A stretch of 64,000 bases of DNA from Eremophila alpestris peregrina (lineage: Eukaryota; Chordata; Aves; Passeriformes; Alaudidae): positions 4,566,500 through 4,630,499 of the forward strand of contig WMCF01000007.1 in the NCBI GenBank assembly GCA_009792885.1, in the 5' to 3' direction. Both the position numbers and the translations under genes were made by a program. This document shows positions 14,501-25,600 of this stretch, piece after piece (positions within the stretch are counted from its first letter, which is position 1; every line of letters starts with the position of its first letter). Under the pieces are notes generated by a model. It saw nothing but the letters and a program-made list of their open reading frames with translations. It did not search any database and was not told where the DNA came from.

Positions 14501-15534
14501 ATACTGGTAAATTTGACCTTCCACATTATAGTGACAGCACTGAATGAAACCCAGAGAAGGAGTTGGATGAAGCCAGCTGGAAAGTGGCATAAGACTTGAA
14601 TGAGATTAGAACCAAATGGGTGGTAGTTTAAGGGGACCAAATATGTCAAGGGATGTTGTTTGATGTGAGTGAGCTCAGAAGCAGCAGGGTTGGTTGTGCA
14701 CAGCATGGAGTGTTGTGGCTGCTGCGTGGCAGTGTGGCTGCCTGCTCCCTCTTCTCACTTATCTCTCTTCTGCCTTTGCTGTTGCGCCCGCTTCTCTACA
14801 GCAGTTTTTTTCTTTGTGTAATTTGTCTTTCTAGTGCATTCTTATGCTTCACTGCCCAAGTGCCATGGTGCCCTGTTCCCTGGGGCAAGGTGAGAGTTGC
14901 TGCTGAGGCCACCCACAGTTCACACACCACCAAGGTGTCCAACAGCTACAGACTATTCAGAAACTCAAGTCATGTTTTCAGAATTGAGACTCAGATTTGC
15001 TGTGGGTTTGAGAATTCCTGTAGAATATAGAAGTGAAGTTCCTAAATCTGCCTTCTCAGAAGCATGACCAGTGCCTTGCACTTGCAGCTCAGCAGCCACC
15101 TACCACCTTGATGTACAGCCCAGCTGCCAGCCTTGCACTGCCAGCAAGGACCCCTCCAGTTCTGCTTGCACCTTTCTCAGTTTTGCTGAGCTCTCCCTTG
15201 AGCCTCATAGGCAGCTGGTGATCGAGAACACAGAGGAAGCAAAATATCAAATTGCTGGGAAAAAGCTATGGAAGTTAGGAATGAACCTTACACTTGCTCC
15301 ACATTTTAGTACCACTAAGACACAAAGTGACTCAGGATTACAGCAAGTGGAGAGGCGATTGGAGGTGGCAGGGTCAATGCCACTCACTGTGCATGTTACA
15401 GATGTGTAGCCACTGGAAGAAAACCATAAAGAATTGTGAGTCTTGCTGGGATAATCTGGATGTGGCTGGGGAATGCTTCAGTCGTGAAAGGGAAGGGTGA
15501 GGGTCTCCCGAAGGTGGGGAGGTGTGGGGGGTTG
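11590..15534. other. Proximal upstream sequence, no gene seen
   Basis: Open frames reach 150 codons (minus 11,647-12,099) without family resemblance. A purine-rich block with GGGAGG repeats lies at about 13,420-13,460. Distal promoter or enhancer elements of the STOX gene could lie here but none can be named from sequence alone. Confidence 0.5.
14395..14468 (+). mobile_element. Possible MIR-like remnant, plus strand
   Basis: TTTATTTAACCTCTGATTTC followed by CCCTTTGGAAACATGGG recalls the MIR core 'ACTTAACCTCTCTGAGCCTCAGTTTCC..AAATGGG'. Only about 45 bases show it. Confidence 0.3.
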
Positions 15535-15744
15535 GTGCCGGGAAGCCTAAACCACCGGCCGGGACAGTGACCGGGCTCGTTTCCTTTCTAGGGATGGTGC
15601 TCCCGTGCTGGGACAGGGAAGGGTGAGGCGGGGAGCGGTGGGTTGCAGGACCGGGAGACAGTGGCTCCCCCCGCTGCGGGACCGGCAGCGGCGGGATCCC
15701 GTCCCCGCCTCGCCCGCGGCACCGGACCCCGCCGGGGGTGTGCC

Positions 15745-15785
15745 GGGGGCGGAGCGGGCCGGGCCGGGCCCGGCGGGGGCGGAGC
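15745..15785 (+). promoter_or_regulatory. Pair of GC boxes (Sp/KLF-type sites)
   Basis: Two identical GGGGGCGGAGC elements lie at 15,745-15,755 and 15,775-15,785, thirty bases apart and 116-156 bases before the start codon. GC boxes of this form are standard Sp/KLF binding sites in TATA-less CpG-island promoters. The motif is seen directly; use as a core promoter element is inferred. Confidence 0.5.
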
Positions 15786-15837
15786 GGCGCGGAGCGCGGA
15801 CAGCCGGCCGCGGGAGGCGGCGCGGCCGCGGGGAGGT

Positions 15838-15879
15838 ATGTCCGTGCCCATGTCCATGCCCATGTCCGTGCCCGTGCCC
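15838..15879 (+). repeat. Hexamer tandem repeat RTGYCC x7 in the 5'UTR
   Basis: Seven consecutive six-base units (ATGTCC, GTGCCC, ATGTCC, ATGCCC, ATGTCC, GTGCCC, GTGCCC) make a 42-base microsatellite-like block just before the start codon. Length change in whole units would alter the number of upstream ATGs without changing frame. Confidence 0.85.
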
Positions 15880-15894
15880 GGCGGCGGGCGGTGA
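15838..15894 (+). CDS. Upstream ORF (18 codons) ending six bases before the STOX start
   Basis: ATG at 15,838 opens an 18-codon frame (MSVPMSMPMSVPVPGGGR) that stops with TGA at 15,892-15,894, only GCGGCC before the main ATG. The first 42 bases are seven copies of a degenerate hexamer, RTGYCC, giving ATGs at 15,838, 15,850, 15,856 and 15,862 in one frame. The ATG at 15,838 has G at -3. If the transcription start is upstream of 15,838, scanning ribosomes meet up to four uORF starts first, and the short gap disfavours efficient reinitiation, so the main frame would depend on leaky scanning. If transcription starts further upstream still, this frame can extend back to an ATG at 15,643. Whether it is translated is unknown, and the peptide resembles nothing known. 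Confidence 0.45.
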   Translation: MSVPMSMPMSVPVPGGGR

Positions 15895-15900
15895 GCGGCC

Positions 15901-16276
15901 ATGCCGCGCAGGGCGGAGAGGTGCCTGCAGATCGCCCCGCACTCCCTGGCCATCGTCCTGGACGCCGCGGCCGGGGGGCGGCCGGGGGGCGACGGTGCCG
16001 GTGGTGCCGGTGGTGCCGGTGCCTGTGCGGGGCCGGCGGCGGAGCTGGGCCGCCACCGCATCGGCTACGAGATCTTCGCGGACTTCAAGCGGGAGAACAT
16101 GCAGCACTTCTGGGACCGGCGGGCCACGGCGGCGGTGGCCGAGACCTTCTTCCTGGGTTGGATCGACGAGCAGGTGCTGCTGGTGCAGGGCAAGGAGGAG
16201 CACCTGGAGGTGCTGCGGCAGGGCTGGGCGCGCCGCTCCCTCAAGCCCCCCAGCGGCTTCCACATCAAGTGCCTGG
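15901..16276 (+). CDS. STOX2: First coding exon of a storkhead-box (STOX family) protein, probably STOX2
   Basis: This exon encodes the N-terminus of a storkhead-box protein, a nuclear winged-helix DNA-binding regulator related to C. elegans HAM-1 and human STOX1/STOX2. It gives 125 residues plus one base of a glycine codon and ends at a consensus donor (G|GTAGGT). Residues 9-21 form a hydrophobic start (LQIAPHSLAIVLD), 22-47 are a Gly/Ala/Pro-rich spacer, and 50-125 carry the conserved block: FW at 70-71, FFLGW at 83-87, VLLV at 92-95, EVLRQGW at 103-109, KPPSGFHI at 115-122. From recalled human STOX1, the same FW, GW, VLLV, VLR..W.RR, PP.GF spacing is present and the exon ends at the same place, but identity is only about 40 percent, which favours the paralogue STOX2. 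The ATG at 15,901 has G at -3 and no in-frame ATG upstream. The rest of the gene lies beyond the window. STOX1 remains possible. Confidence 0.75.
15994..16020 (+). repeat. Nine-base tandem repeat GGTGCCGGT x3 within the coding exon
   Basis: Three perfect in-frame copies of GGTGCCGGT encode Gly-Ala-Gly three times (residues 32-40) inside the Gly/Ala/Pro-rich spacer between the N-terminal hydrophobic stretch and the storkhead block. Slippage expansion is the likely origin. It preserves frame and so can vary between individuals or species without destroying the protein. Confidence 0.85.
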
Positions 16277-16282
16277 GTAGGT
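16277..16282 (+). other. Splice donor of STOX exon 1
   Basis: The sequence reads CTG G|GTAGGT. The donor leaves one base of a glycine codon (phase 1). The junction falls right after the GFHI-x-x-x-G end of the storkhead N-terminal block, the position of the exon 1 boundary in the STOX family as I recall it. Reading on without splicing runs into low-complexity Arg/Gly/Pro sequence and a stop at 16,420-16,422. Confidence 0.8.
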
Positions 16283-16640
16283 GCCGCCGGGCCGGGCCCG
16301 CGGGGCTGTCCCGGAGCACCCGCCGCAGGTGCCCGGCGGGGTCAGGGAGAGGGGGCGGAAAGGGGGACCCTCCCCGCCGCGGGGTTTTAGCTCCCAAAAG
16401 TGGCTGTGCGCGAAAGGGGTGAGCCGGGATGGGAGCGGTGGCATTACGGGGATGCGGCTGAGTGGTGTTCCCCGGGAGAGCTGCCGGCCTCGGCCGTACG
16501 GTCGGTCGGAGACGTGCGTTCCCCCGTTCCCTTCAGCGGGCGAGGGTAAAAACATAAATTGGTACAGCTGGAATATACCCCCTGCAGGATGAAATGCCCA
16601 CTGGCCTCCTGCGGGCCGGCTCCGCCCGCAGCGTGCTCCC

Positions 16641-19600
16641 AGGGCTGCTTGGTTCGGGAGATAAAAGTTCTGTTTAGTATTTCCAGGTGTGCTGTAACAA
16701 TATTTTACTTTATATTCGGCTCTTCGTGCTAGATCAAGCTTGTATCCCAGCGTTACTGTGAAGGTGTCTCTCGCAGCGAGAAGCAGTAGTAGGAGATGAG
16801 CAGCATGCGCTTGTTTGTGGTGCCAGGCAGGTGGCTTTTGGAGCTGTGAACGGGGAGTCTGTTATGCCGCGGTGGGCCGAAGTTTCAAGTTACGGTGTGA
16901 TTCCCTAAGGGAGTCCCATCAATGTGCAGTGGCCTGGGACAAAGCACACCTCGTCCTGAATTTTCTCTACAAAACGAAAAAACCCTATCATGGAGAGCAA
17001 AACTGTTTCAGCCCTTATTTTAATATGAAAAAACCCAACAGATATGGCCAAAAACCAACCTAACCCCTCCAGCACTGCCTCATCACCCCCAAACCCTAAG
17101 ATATAAAAATGTGGCTGTTTGGTGGGTACAATGAAGAGTTGTGAAGAACAACAGAGAAGTTTTTCTTAGTATTTAAGGCAACTCAGCATTCATCACAGCT
17201 TGAAACATGCAGCTTCTCTTGTAGAGAGAAGGAAAATTGTGAGAATTTGTTTTATTGCTTGCTTAATTACGTGCCATGGCTGCTGCAGTGATGGTGAGGC
17301 AAACTGTCTTTTTTCTTGCGTACAATTTATATCACCTATGTCCTATGAGCAGGCACCGTGAACAGGTCCCAAAGATAGAGATTCTCTCTCTGTGCTGGGA
17401 GTTTCAGACCCTTAAAACAGGATGCTTCCATGCATTTCTTTAAAAAAATTAGCTGAGTAAGGTTCCTGAAAAGAATGGAATATGAATATTCGAGGTTTCC
17501 TAGTTTCCTGTTTTAAATCTGGCTTTTGAATATTTTTAGCTGCCTTTCTCATTTTGAACAAGCAATGCAGACTCTTATAATTTCTAGTTATTAGCAGTCT
17601 TCTCTTGCAGAATTGTCAGACACTTGTCTGTCACTCACTATTTCCCCATCAGACTTACTTGAATATTACTATTTTTTTTTTCCTGTGCTGAGAGGGAAGG
17701 TCAAGCCAAGCTGCCCTATTAAAAATGAACTGATGGACCCTTTTTCCTCATAATAGCAAATTTTCATTTGAACCTCAGATGACAAGACAGTGTTGCAGAG
17801 CAGGTGGCTGATGCTATTGTGGTGATAGAAAGGTTTTGTGTGGTCCACCACTGTTTGGAGAAGGGAAGAAGTTGGGCAGTGGTTAGTGCTAGCTGCTCAG
17901 CCTAGCTCATCTGGGCATTTTGGCTGCAGTTGGACGGAGGATGAAGAGCTTTTGAATTGGCCCTGTCACCTGATGGAGTATTAGGGTCAGTGTTTGATTT
18001 TTGGGGTGTTCCTGGACCTTGCTCATTGGGTGACATTCCTCAGCCTGCTGCCCAGGAGGGCTGTGGAAAGGTGCATTCTGACCTTGATTTTACTAAAGCC
18101 ACCCCAGGAATGTAAACAGCTCTTTGTGGCCTATCTTAAAATATGGAAGCAAAACTTTTGCTAGAAGTTCATGTTAATAAGTAAGCTCACTGGTGTGCAA
18201 ATAATATGCATTCCTTTGGGGGGTTATCTTTGCTGCAGATTTACAAAAGACTGGAGCCAGAGTTTTTCATTTGGCTTTAAAAATAGCAAATGCCTCTCAG
18301 CATTTGATTAAAAGCTATGAAAGAAGAGCAGGGACCTGTTGGAGTCTTGCCTGTTGTGTAGTGCCTTAGCTGTGCTAAATATAATAGGAGGAACTGATTG
18401 ACTTTTATTTTTTTTTCCACTGTTTTTTTTTCCACTCCCAGACTGATAATTCAGGTCTTGTATCTAAGTAGATTGAACTTGCACTTACTGTAAAGTTAAA
18501 GAATTATCTAAATAATGGGTTTGGCCTGTGGGCATGAGCATCTGCTTAAATGCATGTAATTGTATTTTCAACGTAATTAGGTACCTAATGTGTAAATGGC
18601 AGTGACTTATTGAAGAACTCTCTCACACTTTATTTTCTACTTTGTTTCATTAAAGCAGCAAATAACACATAGACAAAAAGGAAAAGTCCCAATGCTTTTC
18701 AGCTTTAAAAAATGTGGTTGGTATCTCAGGCTGATAGGAAAACCTGCCTGCTGAAGAACAGTAATATTTTACTCCTGTTAATAAATAACTGATAAGGTCA
18801 AGGGGAAAAAGTGGCGCAGTGTTTTTGATGAAGGTGACACAGTTGTTTTCTCTTGCTTTGGTCCAGCTGGCAGTCCCCATGCTGTGGTGGGAATAGGGGT
18901 TGCCATGCCTGGGCAGTGGGGGGGTGCATGGGGGGACTGACCAGGGGGTCCTTTTCTGCACCCCAGGAGCATTGGAATACCTGGACAATGCTGTGATAAG
19001 TTGTGGGGTTGGTTCTTGTCTCATTTCTTTGCTGACTGTCTCTTTGCAGACAGCTGGGGATAGATTTTTGCCTCACCTGCCCCTGGAGTCCAACTGGGAT
19101 GGAGTAGCTGGACAACTAGCTGCCTGACCCAGGGTGGTGTGGGGGGACCATCCCAACCCCCTGCTGCTGTCTAGCATGGGACAAAGGACAGAAAGGTGCA
19201 CAGCCTCCATGCACAGGTAGTAGGGGGCATTGGACAATGATTCCTCTATATTGTGTTAACATGACCCAGAAATCACATCTGCAGCCTGACTTTCAAACCT
19301 CTGCTGATGTTGTTGGTATTTCTTTTTCATTGTGGTCCAGAGCCTTGGTTCTGGTGGGTTATGGTGGCTGTTGAAGGTAACTGGAGGAAAAAGGAGCTGG
19401 TAAGGAGGAGGGAATACTAAACCTCTTAGTGTGCATGGCATGTTTTCTGCTGCTGGAAAAACGTAAACCAGGAGACACTCACTGCTGAATAGTCTTCCCA
19501 CCTTTAAGTCACCCTGGCTTGATAATGAAAAGTTCATGAAAATATCTGTAGTTAACAGGGACTGGACAGTCCTATTGTGCTCAGTGCAGGTGTACCTGAG

Positions 19601-22300
19601 CCACAAAGTGAATGGATTAAAATCCACATGAGATTTCAGTGTTTGAAGATTTGAATTATAAAATTAGACCTTAGAATTAAATACAGCAGGAATATGAAGC
19701 ACATGAGAAATTTGCTTATAGCACTGACATCTTAGGGCTGGAGGGTATGGGGTATAAAGTGATTTATGTGTGATTTTTAAACTTACGCCTCTGGCAGTTT
19801 TCTTAAACACCATAAAGCTCGCTCAGTGACCAGTTTTGCAGTGATCAAAGTTATTTGGATATTAGGAAATTGTTGGGTGTATTGAGGTTTTTACGTTGGC
19901 AGATGGGAAACTTTGGGAAGCATAAGTAGTCTTTGAATAAACAGAATCTCCAAACCAGCACTTGCTTAATATGTTGATTTAGGGGGTCAAGAAAGCCTTA
20001 TGCAAATCTGTAGGCCCAGTGATGAAATTCATTCAGCTTTAGAAGCTCTCTTGTAACTTTGCAAGACTTTTGCAACTTAAGTCTTTAATGAGCGTTAGTA
20101 TTTTAACAAGTTGGGGGTTTTTTTGTTTGTTTTGGTTTTTGTTTGGGGGTTTTTTTTGACACACCTTCTATTTGCACTCACTAATATTTGTCATCCTGGG
20201 AGCTGGTTTTTTTTGGTTTTTTTTTCGACCTTTCAGCTCTTCTGTGCTAGGAGCTGTCAGTGTAGCAGGATGTTCCACCTCATTTTCATGTCTTCATTGC
20301 CTTTTGTGTTCCCAGATGAGACTTCCTTCTGTATCTATTGCTCCTGATTTCTGTGTCATGGACAATGGGCATCTTTGAGAGGTTTTCATACGCTTTGCAG
20401 AAGGGCCATGCCCTTTTGCAAAGATTGCTTGAAAAGAAGTGACCAAACTTTATAATAACCCTTTGGCCATGCCCAGAGCAATTTCTCCAATTAGAAGCTG
20501 TTGTTCAGATGGAGTTTTAAAGAAATGTATGTGCAATAATTAAACTAACTAGCAGGAGTTATAATTCAGTGAAGTCGGCAGGGCTGGGCTCTTGGGCATT
20601 GTTCCTGCTTGGCCAAGCGTAGGGGGGAAACTTTTTTTGCCACGCTGGGAGTTGGAGCTAAGTGCTCCCTTTCTTTTCTCTCCCTGCCATATCCTCTCAT
20701 GCCACCAAAAAATTAAATTGACACCCCACCAGTTTAGGTTTGGTAGTTTTCACAATAAGTTTTGCAGTCATTAGTGGATGATTATGGTGAAGTGTAGACT
20801 GTTGGACATTAAATATTATTCAACTATAGACATTTATAAATCATTAATTCAGTTTTTTTCTCCCAATTATCTCTGATATTTAATGAACATTTCTCTTCAG
20901 TGAGGGAGCATTAGGTTTCATAGTAATAAAACCTCTGGTGAGTTTACCACACACTCAACTATACTTTTGTATGCCTTGTGGTATTACCATGGGAAATTCA
21001 GTGGATTTAAACAACAATTTTTTTTATCCTTCTCTACAACTCTAGCATAGAGCCAGTTAGAGATTCACTAAGCATTTTTTATATCTGTGAGGTGGTTATT
21101 GCAGCCTGAAAAAAAAAAAAGGGTAAACTAAAGCTGATGGCCAGGCTGAAGTGCTTATGAATTTACTCCCAGTGAGTAAAGAACTTCACTGCTCAGAAGT
21201 GTTGGGTTGGGCCTTTAATGTAATTTGTAAAAGCAGCTTTCAGAGGTTAGGGAGACAGAGACAAGAGCTAAATGAGTATGGACTGCATATAAAGTGCCTG
21301 ATTTCTCAGTATGTGGTTTCTGCTTGTGTTGTGGGAATGAAGTCTTAAGAGTCAGAATTGCTTTGTGCTCTTTAAAGAAAACTATGGATGGCCTGCAAGG
21401 CTAGTGCTAGTCATCAAAAATGTATTGTGAAAGTAAAAAGAACACAAGGGAAGGAAAGATATGGCCTACTTAATTTCATTTTACTCAAAGCAGCTTCTCT
21501 TGAACAAGCAAAGTCAAATACACAGATCTGTGGTATTCATTGTGCCACTGAAGAGAAGGGTTTATAAGGTTAATAGCCAGCTAGTACTGTCTCCCCACCT
21601 CCTTCCTCCCCACAAAGAGCACCATTGTATAGGAAAGCATCTTTTCCTGTGGCAGATAAGTCATGCAGCCCTGCAAGTGAAGTGCATGCTCTCTGTGAAA
21701 AGCAGTGCTGTAAGGGGACTGTGGTGTCTGAGAGCAGCCCTTGGCCATGGGGCTTTGACAAGGCAAGAGTTCTCTCACTCTCTCCATCTCTTTGTTTGTG
21801 TATGAGGGTCCAGTTTTTAATTAAATGCTCCTCATTCCCTTTCTCAAAGGGCCCTTGTCTTTGTCAGAGAGCAGCACAGTGGGTGTGCTTTGAATGAAGC
21901 CCTTGTCAGGTGTTATTCCCAGCACTTAAGTGGGCTCCTGGGCTGCCAGCATCATGTGCCACCAGACCAGCCATTAAATCACCTTTCCATCTATCCCACT
22001 CTTCTTTTTTGCGCAGTCATTTTTGGATTTAAGAAGATTGAGGTGGCCAGGGGCCATGCAGTGGATAACCATGGAGCTGCTAGTCACATGCACCTCCATC
22101 CTGCCCCCTAATTTTTACCGTTTTGTGGCATGAAAACTCAGTTGTGTTTCCCCTTTTGTCCATCTTTGTAATTTGCTAATAAGAGGCATTTTGTTAAATA
22201 CTTCATTTACCAAACAGTAATGGTTTTAGTTGACAAAGTACAGACCTTCTATGCAAGTTGCCTCAGTTTAAAATTTTGCTTTGAATGAGTTTTGATTCAA
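16641..22300. other. STOX intron 1, 5' part
   Basis: No exon was recognised. There is a tandem T9CCACT duplication at about 18,406-18,437, T/G-rich low-complexity stretches at 20,112-20,160 and 20,200-20,226, an A12 run near 21,109, and a 14-bp palindrome with two ATTA cores at 18,576-18,589. The first few hundred bases still carry some CpGs from the promoter island. Confidence 0.55.
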
Positions 22301-22307
22301 AAAATGT

Positions 22308-22695
22308 CTTGGGTTGGAAGGGACCTTAACAATAATCTCATTCCAACCCCTGTGCTGTGGCCGGGGAACCTTCCACTAGAGCAGATTGCTCAGAGCTCCA
22401 TCCAACCTGGCTTTAAGTGCTTCCAGGGATGGAACACCCATAGCTTCTTTTGACAACCTGTTCCAGCACCTCATCATCCTCACAGTAAACAATTTTGTCC
22501 TAGTATCTATGCTAAACCTACTCTCTTCCAGTTTAAGGCCATTTCCCTTGTCCTTTCACTACATGCCCTTATGAAAAGTCTCTTTTCCAACTCTCTTGCA
22601 GGCCTCCTTTAGGTACTGGAAGGTACTAGAAAGCCTCCCCAGAGTCTTCTCAGTCTGGCTCTGAGAGAGGTGCTCCAAGCTCCCGAGCCTGGAGA
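22308..22695 (-). mobile_element. CR1 LINE fragment, minus strand
   Basis: Read on the + strand, this is the complement of a CR1 3' region. It begins GGGTTGGAAGGGACC, then ATTCCAACCCC, CTTCCACTAGA, CCATCCAACCTGGC, CTTCCAGGGATGG, AACCTGTTCCAGCACCTCA, CCCTTGTCC..TCACTACATGCCC and finally AGAGAGGTGCTCCAAGC. All match the order of the CR1 consensus. The terminal eight-base repeat is missing at the left edge, and about 40 bases near the right end (around 22,655) look deleted. It is 5'-truncated and noncoding. Confidence 0.9.
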
Positions 22696-22699
22696 AATG

Positions 22700-25600
22700 T
22701 GCATTTAGTTCACAGAGAAAGGCAGTAGGAAGGGTCACCTGTGTCTGAAAACACTGCTGTCCCTGGACTTGACTGGCAGGTTTTTGTTTCAGCTCTTTTG
22801 TAAAGGCAGTGATAACAAAGTTGGTGCTCTCTCCCAGCAATTCTGATGCTGTTTCCTCAAGCCATGATTTTGGATGGTAAATCTCTCCTTCTTTCTGCAG
22901 GCCAGAAGAATCACAGCTTGTCCCCCAACAGAAGGTGCCAAAGCATTACCACATTCTTGTCTGCATTTTAGATACTTTTTTGGAGAGCATAGCAAAAAAG
23001 GTGTAGCTCAGGTGGATTGGGCATCCTCCAAAACTCCTGGCATCAAAAGCTGCTCCCCAAGCAACATCATTCCTTCCCTTGGCTATGGGGGGCAAACATG
23101 ATAGGCAGGCTTCACTTTCTTTTTAGTAGTCCAGGAAATCCTGAAGTGTTCAGAGAAAATAAAAACTGCAAGCAGATGGTGCTTTCCTCTGCAGAAACTG
23201 GGGCTGTGAAATGTGTGGATGGAAGGAACTTCTTAATAGTTTTCTCCAATAACAGAAATTTAACAGGGTTCTAAAAATTCAAGCTGTCTCCAAACTTTTT
23301 CTTCTTTGTTTTAAATACAAAAACATAAATGTTTTGTTTATTTTCTAATGATGTTGACTGCTGGGAATGTTATTGCAGTCTCTGGTTTCCGATACTGAAA
23401 CTGCTCCCTGGGTGGGCCAGATCTAGACAGATTTTTAAGGATATTACATTCTTGGGATAAAATCCCTTCACCTAATATGTAAACATGCTGTCTTCTGTCT
23501 GCTGTACTTGATCCCTCTATTTATGACCTGGGGTTTCACCTGAGACCTGTGAGGAGAAGTATCTGAATGTAAAGAATGTACAAACGTATCTTTTGATGAA
23601 ACAAAGTGTTTTCATGTTGATATTTGAGCAGGCCTTCACGCCTCCTTTTTAAATTGGGATCCTGTTCTGAGCCCCAGTAGCAACTGAGCACACATTCAAA
23701 GGTCAATAACTACCCAGGGAATCTGAATAGAGGTTCTTCTACTTGCATTTGTTTTTCCTGTAACAGAAAAGCAGTGGTGTAGTATTGCCATCAACACTTA
23801 TTAAGCTATATTTGATTTTCTTATGAAAGCAAGTTACTGTTCTGTGCACTAAATTAATGCATGGAGTAATGACTTCTGTAGTGTATTTTCTGGAGCTGGA
23901 TGTCATTCTAATCCATGTAATATGAGACTTTGTTGTTGTTCTTGCACATGAGGACAGGATGGGGTACCAAAATCGCAGAAATTGGAGCAAAACACAGCAG
24001 CCTTTTAGCTTAACCTTGAATTCCACCATCAGGTAATAAATAAAGAGACATGCAGGTGTATCAAAGATTGTTCTTTTAGAAGTGCAAACCGATTCACTTA
24101 AGCTCTGGAAAACAACTCCAGATTTGGTTCTTTACAGAATTTGTATGCTGTGACTCTGTAAAGAGCTTGGTTTGGGTATATTCCAGAAGCTTTAGTTTTA
24201 AAGCAATTTTTGGTAACTGTTAGTGCTTCAGAGGGTACATATGCTGGCTCATGCATGTCTTTAGAGGAGGATGAGAATGCTGAAGGATTCACTGCTGGCC
24301 CCAGTATGGGGAATCCCACTGAGAGAGCAGAATGGGCTCTTGGATCGTGACCCAATGGCTTTCACAATTACATGGCCTAAACCACAGTGGCCTGTAGGAC
24401 TGGGCTAGCCATGGGCAGGCTGATTCCTCCTTCTGGTGCCAGCAGAAGGGGATTAAAGGTATGTGCTGGGGCTGGTCTGTGGCTGAGCAAGTGTCTCAGT
24501 TCCCATATTGGTAGCAGGGCAGTTGCATTGCTGTGTCCATCCTCATCAGTAACTGCAGCTCCAGAAACTCCTCGTTATCTGCTGCCTTGAAGTTGCATGT
24601 GCTGCAAGGTCTACTCTCACTGGATGTTCAGAGGCTCCTGGGAAGGAGCAGACTACAAGGACCGTGTTTTCACTGGAGCTGTAAAACTTGCATTATTAGC
24701 ATTAGAACAAGCTGGGTGCTGCCAGTGTATTGGAGATTTGGCAGCAAAGTCTTGGGTATTATTGAGGGGCTATAAAATGAGTATTTTTTTTCATGGAAAC
24801 ATTTTTTTGTTCTTTAAAAAAGTTCCATTGCAAGTCTAGCAAAATGTTTAGCTAAAGAAGAAAAATTAATAATCACTTTTTCAGATTATAGTTGTATTTT
24901 CCACTTTGGTCATAATATCCATGGATATCTTTCCATATGCAAAGAATATAGAAGAAATAGATTTCTGGATGCAGCAGCCTTTCTCCAGGTTGTTGGGAGA
25001 AAGGCTTAATGGCCTAATAAATATATCATGTCTACTTACCATGTTAATAGTATCCTTGGGTGCATGAGGTTACAGAGTCTGGCTACTGTGCCAATAGCAG
25101 CACATACAGTTTATTATTTATGTCCCTTTACAAAGAGATCAACTTGATATAAATCAGGTTTATCATTGCCTGTTAATTTATTGTATTTGAATTCTAAAGA
25201 AGTAACTGAAGTCCTTTAAGCTCCATCTGATGCTGCAGTGAACTTCTGTATGTTTGGTGGGGCTTTTTTGTAGTTTTGGGGGTGGGAATTGGGTTTTTTT
25301 GTTCCTGTTTTTTTTTAATTGCTTTTCTTTTAGGGGAGGTGTTTTACTCAAAGGATTCATGATGTGGTTTTTGGGTGCCAGTAGTCCTTAGCCTGCCCTT
25401 GAGCCTTCCAGCCACTCTTCAGCATGTGTGGAACTGGACCATGCCCTTGACTCCCACTCCTGTAGACTGGCATTAAATGTTTGCTCTCCTGCTTGTGCAT
25501 ATTGCAGGGCTAGTGCCCAAACAAGTTCCCTTTTCACTGACAGATGAAATAACAATAGCTGGCATTAAGAGAAAGCCGAGTGTTTTCTTTGTGTTTCCCT

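Larger units (their letters stand above)
15535..16640. promoter_or_regulatory. CpG island promoter of the STOX gene
   Basis: CpG density rises sharply at about 15,535 and falls off by about 16,640, covering the presumed promoter, 5'UTR, first coding exon and start of intron 1. No TATA box is evident, which fits a dispersed CpG-island promoter. Both strands contain long open frames here (for example minus 15,547-16,263 and plus 15,605-16,390). They arise because stop codons are rare in GC-rich DNA and are not independent genes. The transcription start cannot be placed from sequence alone. Confidence 0.85.

Noticed and set aside
15547..16390. Long open frames on both strands (up to 261 codons) across the promoter island
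   Set aside because: They overlap the real STOX exon in other frames, are Arg/Pro/Gly low-complexity, and follow from GC richness.
18576..18589. Palindrome ATTAGGTACCTAAT with two ATTA cores
   Set aside because: Fourteen-base palindromes are expected about four times by chance in 64 kb.
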